In this document: positions 45,755 through 54,063 of the stretch, one piece after another | Position numbering within the stretch: position 1 is the first letter of the stretch | How the letters are laid out: each line of letters starts with the position of its first letter | Assembly (NCBI RefSeq): GCF_006715635.1 | Contig: NZ_VFNP01000002.1 | Location: 2,666,001 to 2,730,000, forward strand | From: Streptomyces sp. SLBN-118 | GTDB lineage: Bacteria > Actinomycetota > Actinomycetes > Streptomycetales > Streptomycetaceae | Length of the DNA: 64,000 nucleotides | Reading direction: 5' to 3' | Notes under the pieces: generated by a model | What the model was told of the DNA's origin: nothing | Seen by the model: the letters and a program-made list of their open reading frames with translations, nothing else | Database searches by the model: none | Translations under genes and position numbers: made by a program

Positions 45755-47086
45755 ATGGGCGCGGCGGGACCCTCCCCCAGCTTCGCGGGGGGACCCCCAG
45801 GACCGGTGATGGACCGGGACGAGGTGGACCGTGCACTGGCGCGCCTCGGCGCGGAGCACGAAGCGATCGAGACGTCGCTCCTTGCCCTCCAGGACCATGC
45901 CGGCCGCCGGCTCCTCGAAGGCGCCGAGCTGACGGGCGTCACCAAGGACCGCTGGGCCTCCGCCGAGCAGGCGATCACCCTGCTGTGGGGGTACTTCGAC
46001 GCGTACACCGCCGCCCTGAACGACACCCGTGAGCTGCGTTCGCGCCGTCGCTGGCCCAGCCGTGAGGATCTGGTGGAGCTGACCGAACGGCTGCGAGGCC
46101 GCAGTGTCACGGTCGCCGGCACGGCCACGCACACCGCGCCGTCCATCACCGGACCCGCCAAGCTCTCCGAGCAGTTCACGCTCGAAGAGCTGGTCGCCCG
46201 GATGAACGAGCTGTACGCGAGCTCGCTGGACATGGTCGTCACGGCCGACTCGGTGTGGTCGGCGCTGCCCGCCCGCATAGATCTGCTCTCCGCCGAACTG
46301 CAGCGGACCCGCTCACTCGCGCACTCCGTGGGCGTACGGCCCGGCGAGCACCCGGCCGGTGACGAGCTGGAGGCGATCACCCATGAGCTGTCCACGCTGC
46401 GCGCCCAGGTGATCTCCGACCCGCTCGCCTTCTGGCGGCCCGCGCCCGGCAGTTCGGCCCCGGGCGGCGGACGGCCCGACACCGACCGCTACGACCGGGC
46501 GGCCCGCGCCCTCGAGGACATCCGCCGCGAGATCGAGGCGGTGCTCCGCGTCCGGCAGGACTCCGAGGAGCGGCTGATGCGGCTGCGCGACGTGCTCTCG
46601 CGCGCCGACCGGACGCTGACCGAGGCACGGTCCGCGCGCGGCGAGGTGCTGGCGAAGATCGCGGCCTCCGAGGTGCCCGCGGTCAGCGGCCCGCCGACCG
46701 CACTGCAGGAGCGGCTTGCCACGGCCGCCGAGTACCGCAGGCACTCCCAGTGGCACCGGCTCTCGCCACTTCTCGAATCGCTGGAGCGCGAGGCCGAGGA
46801 CGAACTGATGCGCGCCCGCGAGTCGTTGACAGCCGTGACCGCGCCGCTTGCCGTCCGCGCGGAGCTGCGCGGCCGTCTGGACGCGTACAAGGCGAAGGTG
46901 GCCCGGCACGGAATGGCGGAGGACCCGCTGCTGATCGAGCGGTACGACGCCGCCCGCCGGATGCTGTGGAGCGCGCCGTGCGATCTGCGCGTCGCGGAAC
47001 AGGCGGTGCTGCGCTATCAGCAGGCCGCCGCCGAAGTACTGGTCCCGCGCCAGGCCGGGCCCGAGGACCGCAGGGGGGAATCATGA
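45755..47086 (+). CDS. Helical/coiled-coil protein of the PknG cluster, unknown function
   Basis: 443 residues, no signal peptide or membrane helix. Almost entirely charged helices with heptad-like stretches (EDIRREIEAVLRVRQDSEERLMRLRDVLSRADRTL around residues 250-290), so probably an elongated cytoplasmic scaffold. It sits between glnH and pknG with an ATGA overlap to pknG, and so is likely to work with the kinase. ATG 45755 has GGAGAGG 6 bases ahead, but residues 5-17 are encoded by a palindromic repeat; the natural core probably begins at MDRDEVDRALARL (ATG 45809), so the true start is uncertain. Confidence 0.78.
   Translation: MGAAGPSPSFAGGPPGPVMDRDEVDRALARLGAEHEAIETSLLALQDHAGRRLLEGAELTGVTKDRWASAEQAITLLWGYFDAYTAALNDTRELRSRRRWPSREDLVELTERLRGRSVTVAGTATHTAPSITGPAKLSEQFTLEELVARMNELYASSLDMVVTADSVWSALPARIDLLSAELQRTRSLAHSVGVRPGEHPAGDELEAITHELSTLRAQVISDPLAFWRPAPGSSAPGGGRPDTDRYDRAARALEDIRREIEAVLRVRQDSEERLMRLRDVLSRADRTLTEARSARGEVLAKIAASEVPAVSGPPTALQERLATAAEYRRHSQWHRLSPLLESLEREAEDELMRARESLTAVTAPLAVRAELRGRLDAYKAKVARHGMAEDPLLIERYDAARRMLWSAPCDLRVAEQAVLRYQQAAAEVLVPRQAGPEDRRGES
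45768..45800. repeat. Palindromic repeat copy inside a coding sequence
   Basis: TCCCCC (45773-45778) pairs with GGGGGA (45788-45793) around a TTCG-containing loop and is followed by CCCCCA. The same element type stands at 3282-3311 after asd (shared CTCCCCCAG..TTCG..GGGGGGACCCCCA). Here it lies in frame near the 5' end of the coiled-coil gene. Confidence 0.65.
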
Positions 47087-49731
47087 GCGAGAACAGCACG
47101 TGCCAGCGTCCCGGCTGCGAGGGCAGCTACGAGGACATGGGCGGCGGTGAGCTGTACTGCGACACCTGCGGGCTCGCACCCGTCGTCTCGTCGAACGGCA
47201 TGGTGTCCTCGCAGCCCACCGGCATCACGGGCGGCGGCCGGGACTCCAGCTCCGCGCGCAGCAGTTCACGCTCTTCGCGGGCCTCGTCGCGCTCGTCGAC
47301 CTCGCGGCGTTCCGTCTCCGGCCGGCTGTCGCGCTCGCTGACCGGGAGCAGTACGTCGACCCGGTCGGTCTCGGTGCGCAGTTCCGGCTCCTCCACGGGC
47401 GCGTCCGGCCGCAACCGGCTGGGCGCGGGCCTGGTCTCGGTGCCGGAGGTGCCGCGCCCCGATCCGCGTACGGCGGTGATGGAGAACCCCGAGGTCCCCG
47501 AGCGCAAGCGGTTCTGCTCGCGCTCCGACTGCGGGGCGCCGGTGGGCCGTTCGCGCGGTGAGCGACCCGGGCGTACGGAGGGTTTCTGCACCAAGTGCGG
47601 CCACCCGTATTCGTTCGTGCCCAAGCTCGCCGACGGCGACATCGTGCATGGGCAGTACGAAGTGGTGGGCTGCCTCGCCCACGGCGGCCTGGGCTGGGTC
47701 TATCTGGCGGTGGACCGCGCGGTATCCGACCGGTGGGTGGTACTCAAGGGTCTGCTGGACACGGGCGACCAGGACGCCATGGCCGCGGCGATCTCGGAGC
47801 GCCGCTTCCTCGCGGAGATCGAGCACTCCAACATCGTTCGTATCTACAACTTCGTGGAACATCTCGACCAGCGCACGGGCTCGCTCGACGGCTACATCGT
47901 CATGGAGTACGTCGGAGGCAAGTCGCTGAAGGAGATCGCCAACGAACGGCGCGACACGGCGGGCAAGCGCGATCCGCTGCCGGTCGAGCAGGCGTGTGCG
48001 TACGGCATCGAGGCGCTGGAGGCGCTCGGGCATCTGCACAGCCGGAACCTGCTGTACTGCGACTTCAAGGTCGACAACGCCATCCAGCAGCAGGACCAGC
48101 TCAAGCTCATCGACATGGGCGCGGTCCGCAGGATGGACGACGACGAGTCCGCGATCTACGGCACGGTCGGCTACCAGGCTCCGGAGGTCGCCGAGGTCGG
48201 CCCTTCGGTCGCCTCCGACCTGTACACCGTCGCGCGCACACTGGCGGTGCTGACCTTCGACTTCCAGGGCTACACGAACGTGTTCGTGGACTCCCTTCCG
48301 GACCCGGAGAACATCAAGGTCTTCCAGACGTACGAGTCCTTCTACCGGCTGCTGGTGCGGGCGACGGACCCGGACCCGGCGCGGCGGTTCGCCTCGGCGC
48401 AGGAGATGGCGGAGCAGCTGACGGGAGTGCTCAGGGAGGTCGTCGCGATCCAGACGGGCCGGCCGCGGCCCTCGCTTTCGACGCTGTTCGGGCCCGAACT
48501 GCGGGTCACGGACACGCAGTTGTTCGCGGAGCTGACGGGAGACGTGTCACAGCTGGGCGGGCGTGCGACGACTTCCGGCCGCGGACGCGGTAAGCAGTCG
48601 GCGGTCGCTGCGAACGACTCGGTGGCGGTGGGCGGCTCGGCCCCGTCGGGCGCGGGAGCCGACGGACACGGGCCCGGCGGAGCCGGCAACGCCGACCCGA
48701 TCCCGGCACCCCGCGCCGGAGGTCTTGCCCCGCCCCCGGCGAAGCTCGCACCCCACCTCGCCGCGCTGGACCCCCGCGCGACCTCACTCGCAATGCCGGT
48801 GCCCCGCGTCGATCCGAACGACCCCAATGCCGGTTTCCTCGCGGGTCTCATGGCATCGGCCCCCGCCGAGCTGATCGCCGCCCTGCACTCCGCCTCCGCG
48901 GCCTCCCCGGAGACCCGGCTGCGTGAGCTGCGCGCCCGCCTGGAGATGGGTGAACTGGACTCCGCGAGCAAGGCGCTCGCGACCCTGGAGAGCCAACATC
49001 CCGACGACTGGCGGGTCGTCTGGTACCGCGGCCTCACCTCCCTGGTGACCGGGGAGAACGAGATCGCGGCGCTCTCCTTCGACGCGATCTACGACGCGTT
49101 CCCCGGCGAGCCCGCGCCCAAGCTGGCGCTGGGCGTCTGCGCCGAGGTGCTCGGCCAGCTGGACAACGCCGCGGAGTACTACCGCTTGGTGTGGACGACC
49201 GACCCGAGCTATGTCAGCGCCGCGTTCGGCCTCGCGCGGGTGCAGCTCGCGGCGGGCGACCGCGCCGGAGCCGTGCGGACGCTGGAGTCGGTGCCGGAGG
49301 CGTCGATCCACTACACGGCGGCGCGGGTGGCCGCCGTGCGGGCGAGGCTGCGGCGACGCGCCGTGCACGAGCCGCTGATCGGCGACCTGTTGGCCGCCGC
49401 CGCGCAGGTGGACGGCCTGAAGGACTTCGGTCTGGACGCGGTGCGGCGCGAGCAGTTGTCGACAGAAGTACTCGGCACGGCCCTGGACTGGGTACTCTCC
49501 GGTAGTCCCGGAGCCCCTCCGTCCGTACAGAACGCACCGCACGGGCCGAACGCACCGCACGCGGCGCACAGCACGCCGACCGTGCTGCTCGGCAGCGAAC
49601 TGGACGAGCGCGGCCTGCGCTTCGGGCTGGAACGCTCCTACCGGGTACTCGCCCGGCTCGCCCAGCGCGGCGAGGAGCGGATCGACCTGGTGGAGCGGGC
49701 CAACCGCTTCCGCCCCCGGACGTGGGTGTGA
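47083..49731 (+). CDS. pknG: Serine/threonine protein kinase PknG
   Basis: 882 residues, cytoplasmic. N terminus: a Cys4 zinc ribbon (Cys7, 12, 26, 29), a Ser/Arg-rich stretch (about 45-110), then the rubredoxin-like metal site of PknG (Cys145, 150, 169, 172). Kinase domain about 190-460: Gly-rich loop AHGGLGWVY, catalytic Lys222 in VVLKG, the PknG-type catalytic loop YCDFKVDN (Asp327, Lys329, Asn332) instead of HRD, and IDMG (Asp344) instead of DFG. The C-terminal ~250 residues form TPR-like repeats. Mycobacterial PknG controls amino-acid and 2-oxoglutarate metabolism through GarA/OdhI. The extra N-terminal ribbon and Ser-rich segment are beyond the mycobacterial layout. ATG 47083 overlaps the previous stop (ATGA) and has AGGGGGGA ahead. 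Confidence 0.93.
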   Translation: MSENSTCQRPGCEGSYEDMGGGELYCDTCGLAPVVSSNGMVSSQPTGITGGGRDSSSARSSSRSSRASSRSSTSRRSVSGRLSRSLTGSSTSTRSVSVRSSGSSTGASGRNRLGAGLVSVPEVPRPDPRTAVMENPEVPERKRFCSRSDCGAPVGRSRGERPGRTEGFCTKCGHPYSFVPKLADGDIVHGQYEVVGCLAHGGLGWVYLAVDRAVSDRWVVLKGLLDTGDQDAMAAAISERRFLAEIEHSNIVRIYNFVEHLDQRTGSLDGYIVMEYVGGKSLKEIANERRDTAGKRDPLPVEQACAYGIEALEALGHLHSRNLLYCDFKVDNAIQQQDQLKLIDMGAVRRMDDDESAIYGTVGYQAPEVAEVGPSVASDLYTVARTLAVLTFDFQGYTNVFVDSLPDPENIKVFQTYESFYRLLVRATDPDPARRFASAQEMAEQLTGVLREVVAIQTGRPRPSLSTLFGPELRVTDTQLFAELTGDVSQLGGRATTSGRGRGKQSAVAANDSVAVGGSAPSGAGADGHGPGGAGNADPIPAPRAGGLAPPPAKLAPHLAALDPRATSLAMPVPRVDPNDPNAGFLAGLMASAPAELIAALHSASAASPETRLRELRARLEMGELDSASKALATLESQHPDDWRVVWYRGLTSLVTGENEIAALSFDAIYDAFPGEPAPKLALGVCAEVLGQLDNAAEYYRLVWTTDPSYVSAAFGLARVQLAAGDRAGAVRTLESVPEASIHYTAARVAAVRARLRRRAVHEPLIGDLLAAAAQVDGLKDFGLDAVRREQLSTEVLGTALDWVLSGSPGAPPSVQNAPHGPNAPHAAHSTPTVLLGSELDERGLRFGLERSYRVLARLAQRGEERIDLVERANRFRPRTWV

Positions 49732-51119
49732 TGATGGCCTCGCAGATGCACCAGCCGGCCGCGGGGTCTGCCTGCCCGAGCTGCGCGGAACCGCTGGAGA
49801 CGGGTGACCTTTTCTGCGGTGCGTGCGGACAAGACCTCTCGGCCGTGCCCGAGCAGCCGCTCGACCACCCGACCATCCCCATCGGTACGGCGGCCCAGTG
49901 GCCGGCAGCGACCGGCACGGACAGTGCGGGTGCCCAGGCGCCCACGCACCGGCCCGGCGACGTGCCGGGCACGGACTCGGGCGGCGGCCCGCTGACCGCC
50001 CCGGCGGCCGTACGGTACGACAACCGGCCGGGTCGTGAGGCACCGTCGACCGTGTCGACCGGCGCCACGGCCGTCCCTGCCCAGGACGTCTCGTCCAGTG
50101 GCGATTTCGAGCTGCCCGCACCCGAGGCAGCTCCCGCCGCCGACCCGCGCGCCGTGGACCCCGTCACTCCCCCGTCCGGCACCAAGCTCTGCGTGGCCTG
50201 CCGCGCCGGTCATGTCGACACCGACGGCTACTGCGAGAACTGCGGCCACGCCCAGCCCCGCGAACGCGACCACTGGGAGCGTGAGCTCGGCTCGGTCGCC
50301 GCGGTCAGCGACCGCGGACTGCGCCACCACCGCAACGAGGACTCGTTCGCGGTCTCCTCCACCGCCCTGCCCGACGGTTCACCGGCCGTTGTCGCGATCG
50401 TCTGCGACGGGGTGTCGTCGGCGACCCGTCCCGACGAGGCCTCCGAGGCCGCGGCGAGCGCCGCCAACGAACTGCTGCTGGAGACCCTGCCGCGCGGCAC
50501 GCACCCCCAGCAGGCCATGCACGAGGCGATCGTCGCGGCCGCGGACGCGGTCAACTCCCTTGCCGCCGGTTCCGGTGAGGCCGAGGCGATGGAGCACCAC
50601 CCGCACCGCCACCAGAACGCGCCCGCATGCACGATCGTCGGCGCGGTCGCCGCCGGTGGCCTGCTGGTCGTCGGCTGGGTCGGCGACAGCCGGGCGTACT
50701 GGGTGCCCGACGACCGCAGCGGACCGCCCGCCCGGCTCACCGAGGACGACTCCTGGGCCGCCCAGATGGTGGCGGCGGGCCTGATGAGCGAGGCCGAGGC
50801 GTACGCGGACGAGCGCGCCCACGCCATCACGGGCTGGCTGGGAGCCGACGCGTACGAACTGGAGCCGCACACCGCGTCCTTCAAGCCGGATCGTTCCGGT
50901 GTGGTCGTGGTCTGCACGGACGGCCTGTGGAACTACGCCGAGGCGGCCGAGGACATGGCCCGGGCGATCCCGGCCGATGCCGCGGACCGGCCGCTGCACA
51001 GTGCGCAGGTTCTGGTCGGTCATGCCCTGGACGGTGGGGGCCACGACAACGTAACAGTGGCCGTGCTGCCGTTCGCCGTGCCGCAGCAAGGGGCAGGATC
51101 GGCCTACAACAAGGCTTGA
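49731..51119 (+). CDS. PP2C-type Ser/Thr protein phosphatase with N-terminal zinc ribbons
   Basis: 462 residues. Two zinc ribbons lie ahead of the catalytic domain: Cys15, 18, 29, 32 and Cys154, 157, 168, 171, joined by a ~120-residue Pro/Thr/Ala-rich linker. The PP2C domain (about 190-450) has the metal and phosphate motifs SDRGLRHHRNEDSF, VCDGVSS, GDSRAYW, CTDGLWNY and GGHDNVTV. It is likely to reverse PknG phosphorylation, as the start ATG 49731 overlaps the pknG stop (TGATG). Earlier in-frame starts (GTG 49722, 49728) lie inside pknG and are less likely. Cytoplasmic; no membrane helix. Confidence 0.92.
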   Translation: MMASQMHQPAAGSACPSCAEPLETGDLFCGACGQDLSAVPEQPLDHPTIPIGTAAQWPAATGTDSAGAQAPTHRPGDVPGTDSGGGPLTAPAAVRYDNRPGREAPSTVSTGATAVPAQDVSSSGDFELPAPEAAPAADPRAVDPVTPPSGTKLCVACRAGHVDTDGYCENCGHAQPRERDHWERELGSVAAVSDRGLRHHRNEDSFAVSSTALPDGSPAVVAIVCDGVSSATRPDEASEAAASAANELLLETLPRGTHPQQAMHEAIVAAADAVNSLAAGSGEAEAMEHHPHRHQNAPACTIVGAVAAGGLLVVGWVGDSRAYWVPDDRSGPPARLTEDDSWAAQMVAAGLMSEAEAYADERAHAITGWLGADAYELEPHTASFKPDRSGVVVVCTDGLWNYAEAAEDMARAIPADAADRPLHSAQVLVGHALDGGGHDNVTVAVLPFAVPQQGAGSAYNKA

Positions 51120-51216
51120 GCCCCGTTTTGTCCGCGGCTTGGGGTCCTTCATGCCGCTTCTCGCTGACCGATTCTGACCAACTCTGCCCGAGCGGAGCCT
51201 CAAGGAGCCGATTCAG

Positions 51217-52575
51217 ATGGCTGTTTTCTCCAAGTCCCAGGTGCCGCAGTTCTCCGTCGAGGTCTACCAGAACGAATACCTGCCGGAGGGCGGCCGCGAG
51301 GTGAACGCGATCGTCACCGTCACCTCCACGGGAGGCGGAACCAGCGGCGGCGCTCCGCTCACGGGCGCCACCCCCTCCCCCTCTGCCATACCCGGGCAGG
51401 CACCGAGCGCGGCTGTAGTGATCATGGTCGACTGTTCCGGCTCGATGGACTACCCGCCGATCAAGATGCGCAATGCCCGTGATGCCACGGCCGCCGCCAT
51501 CGACACCCTGCGCGACGGCGTCGCCTTCGCGGTGGTCGCGGGCACGCATGTGGCCGCCGAGGTCTTTCCCGGCGGCGGAAAGCTCGCCGTGGCCGATCCG
51601 GCGACCCGCGCCCAGGCCAAGGACGCCCTGCGGCGGCTGACCGCGGGCGGCGGCACCGCGATCGGCACCTGGCTGCGGCTGGCCGACCGGCTGCTCGCCA
51701 CCTCCGACGGCGCGATCCGGCACGGAATCCTGCTCACCGACGGCCGTAACGAGCACGAGGCGCCGGAGGATCTGCGGGCCACGCTCGACGCGGTCGCGGG
51801 CCGCTTCACCTGCGACGCCCGGGGCGTGGGGACCGACTGGGAGGTCAAGGAGGTCACCGGTATCGCCTCCGCGCTGCTCGGCACGGCCGACATCGTCGCG
51901 AACCCGGCCGAGCTGGCTGCCGACTTCACCAGCATGATGGAGAACGCGATGGGCAAGGAGGTCGCGGACGTGGCGCTGCGACTGTGGACGCCTGTCGGCG
52001 TGGAGATCAAGTTCATCAAGCAAGTGGCGCCGACGGTCGAGGAGTTGACGGCAAGGCGTACGGAGGCCGGCCCGCGGGCCGGGGACTACCCCACAGGATC
52101 CTGGGGCGACGAGTCCCGCGACTATCACGTATGCGTCCAGGTACCGGAGGCCGGCATCGGCCGGGAAATGCTTGCGGCCCGCGTCTCGCTGATCATTCCG
52201 GCCGCGGACGGCGGCGCTCCGCAGGTGCTGTCGCAGGGTCTCGTACGCGCGGTGTGGACGGACGACATGGTGGCGTCCACCTCGATCAACCCGCAGGTCG
52301 CGCACTACACAGGTCAGGCCGAACTGGCACAAGTCATCCAGCAGGGGCTGGATGCTCGCAAGTCGGGCGACATCGACGGCGCGACAGCGAAGCTGGGCCG
52401 GGCGGTACAACTCGCGTCGGACTCGGGTAACGAGGACACTGCGAAACTGCTTTCGAAGGTGGTGGACGTCGTCGATGCTGCGACGGGTACTGTGCGACTG
52501 AAGGCGAAGGTGGCGGAGGCGGACGAGATGACCCTCGAAACGCGCTCCACCAAGACCGTTCGTGTCAAGAAGTAG
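51217..52575 (+). CDS. VWA-domain protein of the PknG cluster
   Basis: 452 residues, cytoplasmic. An N-terminal beta region (VFSKSQVPQFSVEVYQNEYLPEG) is followed by a von Willebrand A domain with an intact MIDAS motif DCSGS (Asp72, Ser74, Ser76), TDGRNEH downstream, and a C-terminal helical part (GLDARKSGDIDGATAKLGRAVQLASD). VWA domains bind partner proteins through a metal ion, so this could be an assembly factor or substrate of the kinase. AAGGAG lies about 10 bases before ATG 51217. Its 97-base gap to the phosphatase gene holds no terminator, so it probably belongs to the same transcript. Confidence 0.9.
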   Translation: MAVFSKSQVPQFSVEVYQNEYLPEGGREVNAIVTVTSTGGGTSGGAPLTGATPSPSAIPGQAPSAAVVIMVDCSGSMDYPPIKMRNARDATAAAIDTLRDGVAFAVVAGTHVAAEVFPGGGKLAVADPATRAQAKDALRRLTAGGGTAIGTWLRLADRLLATSDGAIRHGILLTDGRNEHEAPEDLRATLDAVAGRFTCDARGVGTDWEVKEVTGIASALLGTADIVANPAELAADFTSMMENAMGKEVADVALRLWTPVGVEIKFIKQVAPTVEELTARRTEAGPRAGDYPTGSWGDESRDYHVCVQVPEAGIGREMLAARVSLIIPAADGGAPQVLSQGLVRAVWTDDMVASTSINPQVAHYTGQAELAQVIQQGLDARKSGDIDGATAKLGRAVQLASDSGNEDTAKLLSKVVDVVDAATGTVRLKAKVAEADEMTLETRSTKTVRVKK

Positions 52576-52648
52576 CCAGCGAGAACCACCCAGATTCACC
52601 GATGTGAAACGGCCCCCGGGCCGGACGAGGAGAGGGGGAAGCGCCGAC

Positions 52649-53809
52649 ATGCCGACCTGCCCGAACGGACACCAGTCGGGTTCCGACGACTGGTGCGAGG
52701 TCTGTGGCCACCGCATGGCCGGTCCTGGCGCTCCCGCGGGTGCCGTGCCGCCTCCTCCACCGCCACCGCCCGCCTACGGCTACCCCGGCCCCCCTCCCGG
52801 CGCCGGTGACCCGAACGCCACCGCCCAGGCAGAGCTCTGCCCGCAATGCCGCACGCCGCGCGAGGCCATGGCCCCGTTCTGTGAGGAGTGCCGGTACAAC
52901 TTCCTCACGCACACGGCGACGTCCTACACTCCGCTGGCTCCGCCGCAGCCGGTCGGCGGGCTGAACCTGCCGCCGGGCTTCCAGGCGCAGCAGGGGCCGC
53001 CGCAGCCTCAGCACCCGAATCCGCCGCAGCACGACCCGTACGACTACCAGAGCTCGCGGCCCTCGCAGATGAACCGGCCCGCCGAGCCGCTGACGAACGA
53101 GCCGCCGGCGCAGCACCAGCCACCGCAGGCCTTCCAGCAGCAGGGGCCGCCGCCCGTGCCGCAGGCGTTCCAGCAGCAACCGGGTCCGCCCCCGCCGCCC
53201 GCGTATCAGCAGCCCGCGCCTCCGGCGCCGCCGGGGCACCAGCAGACGGGCGGCGGGGACGACTGGATGCTGTCCCCGCCCTCGCAGACGCAGGCACCAC
53301 AGCAGCCGCACCCGTTCCAGCAGCCCATGCAGCCGCAGTACAACCAGCAGCCAGACCCGCCGCAGGCTCAGCAGACCCCGCCGCAGTACCAGCAGCAGGC
53401 ACCCGCGGGCTGGACGGCCGTCATCGCGCCCGACCGTGAGTACTTCCTGGCGATGATGCAGCGCAGCGGCCCGGACGCGAGCGGCCTCAACCTGCCCGCG
53501 TACTCCCCCGAGCAGCAGCTCCCCCTCGTCGGCAACCAGATCACCATCGGCCGCCGCCGGCACTCCACCGGCGAGTCCCCCGACATCGATCTGTCCGTAC
53601 CGCCGGAGGACCCGGGCGTCTCGCACCAGCACGCGGTGCTGGTGCAACAGCCCGACGGCTCGTGGGCGGTCGTCGATCAGAACTCCACCAACGGCACCAC
53701 GCTCAACGGCGCCGAGGACCCGATCCAGCCCTATGTCCCGATACCGCTGAACGAGGGCGACCGGGTCCATGTCGGAGCCTGGACGACGATCACGATCCGC
53801 CGGGGCTAG
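52649..53809 (+). CDS. FHA-domain protein with double zinc ribbon and Pro/Gln-rich linker
   Basis: 386 residues. An N-terminal CPNGH..CEVC ribbon (Cys4, His8/Cys16, Cys19) and a second ribbon (Cys64, 67, 78, 81) are followed by ~200 residues of Pro/Gln-rich, disordered linker and a C-terminal FHA domain (about 300-386: TIGRRR, SHQHAVL, NSTNGTTLNG), which binds phosphothreonine. It is the natural reader of PknG phosphorylation. ATG 52649 is chosen because it begins the first ribbon and has an AGAGGGGGA site; the frame is open upstream to 52562. The stop codon TAG is part of the terminal repeat of the MITE-like element that follows. Confidence 0.9.
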   Translation: MPTCPNGHQSGSDDWCEVCGHRMAGPGAPAGAVPPPPPPPPAYGYPGPPPGAGDPNATAQAELCPQCRTPREAMAPFCEECRYNFLTHTATSYTPLAPPQPVGGLNLPPGFQAQQGPPQPQHPNPPQHDPYDYQSSRPSQMNRPAEPLTNEPPAQHQPPQAFQQQGPPPVPQAFQQQPGPPPPPAYQQPAPPAPPGHQQTGGGDDWMLSPPSQTQAPQQPHPFQQPMQPQYNQQPDPPQAQQTPPQYQQQAPAGWTAVIAPDREYFLAMMQRSGPDASGLNLPAYSPEQQLPLVGNQITIGRRRHSTGESPDIDLSVPPEDPGVSHQHAVLVQQPDGSWAVVDQNSTNGTTLNGAEDPIQPYVPIPLNEGDRVHVGAWTTITIRRG

Positions 53810-54019
53810 GGCGTGTTTTGGAAGTCTCGCCCGCCCCGCGACGCCTGGCACGCACTCCCCCGTAGCCCTTCGGGCACGGGAGGTGCCCCCACGCGGCGTT
53901 GTCGGAGTCGCCCAAGTACGTCCAGTACGAGGGCGATCCTCCGCCTTGCGATTGCACGCACCAGACGCCGCGGGGCCCGCCCTGCGGCCGGACGGCGCCA
54001 CTTCTAAAACACGCCCTAG
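53806..54019. mobile_element. MITE-like element, 214 bp
   Basis: Terminal inverted repeats of 20 bases (53806-53825 and 54000-54019) match at 19 positions; each end begins CTAGGGCGTGTTTT. CTAG at both outer ends may be a target-site duplication, as made by IS5-type transposases, or part of the repeat. The inside has no gene and contains a nested palindrome of another family (ACTCCCCC at 53854-53861 with GGGAGGTGCCCCC at 53878-53890). The internal sequence resembles elements I have seen often in streptomycete genomes. It is non-autonomous. Confidence 0.8.
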
Positions 54020-54063
54020 GTCGAGCCCGGCAAGATCGGCCAGACAGGGCCCTCGGCCGAGGG

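Noticed and set aside
46750..47082. Upstream extension of the pknG reading frame
   Set aside because: It lies wholly inside the preceding gene; ATG 47083 has a strong ribosome site and starts just before the first zinc ribbon.
52905..53402. Ala/Gly-rich minus-strand frame and apparent microsatellite over the FHA gene
   Set aside because: The repeats are the codons of the Pro/Gln-rich linker of the FHA protein; the opposite frame is a by-product.
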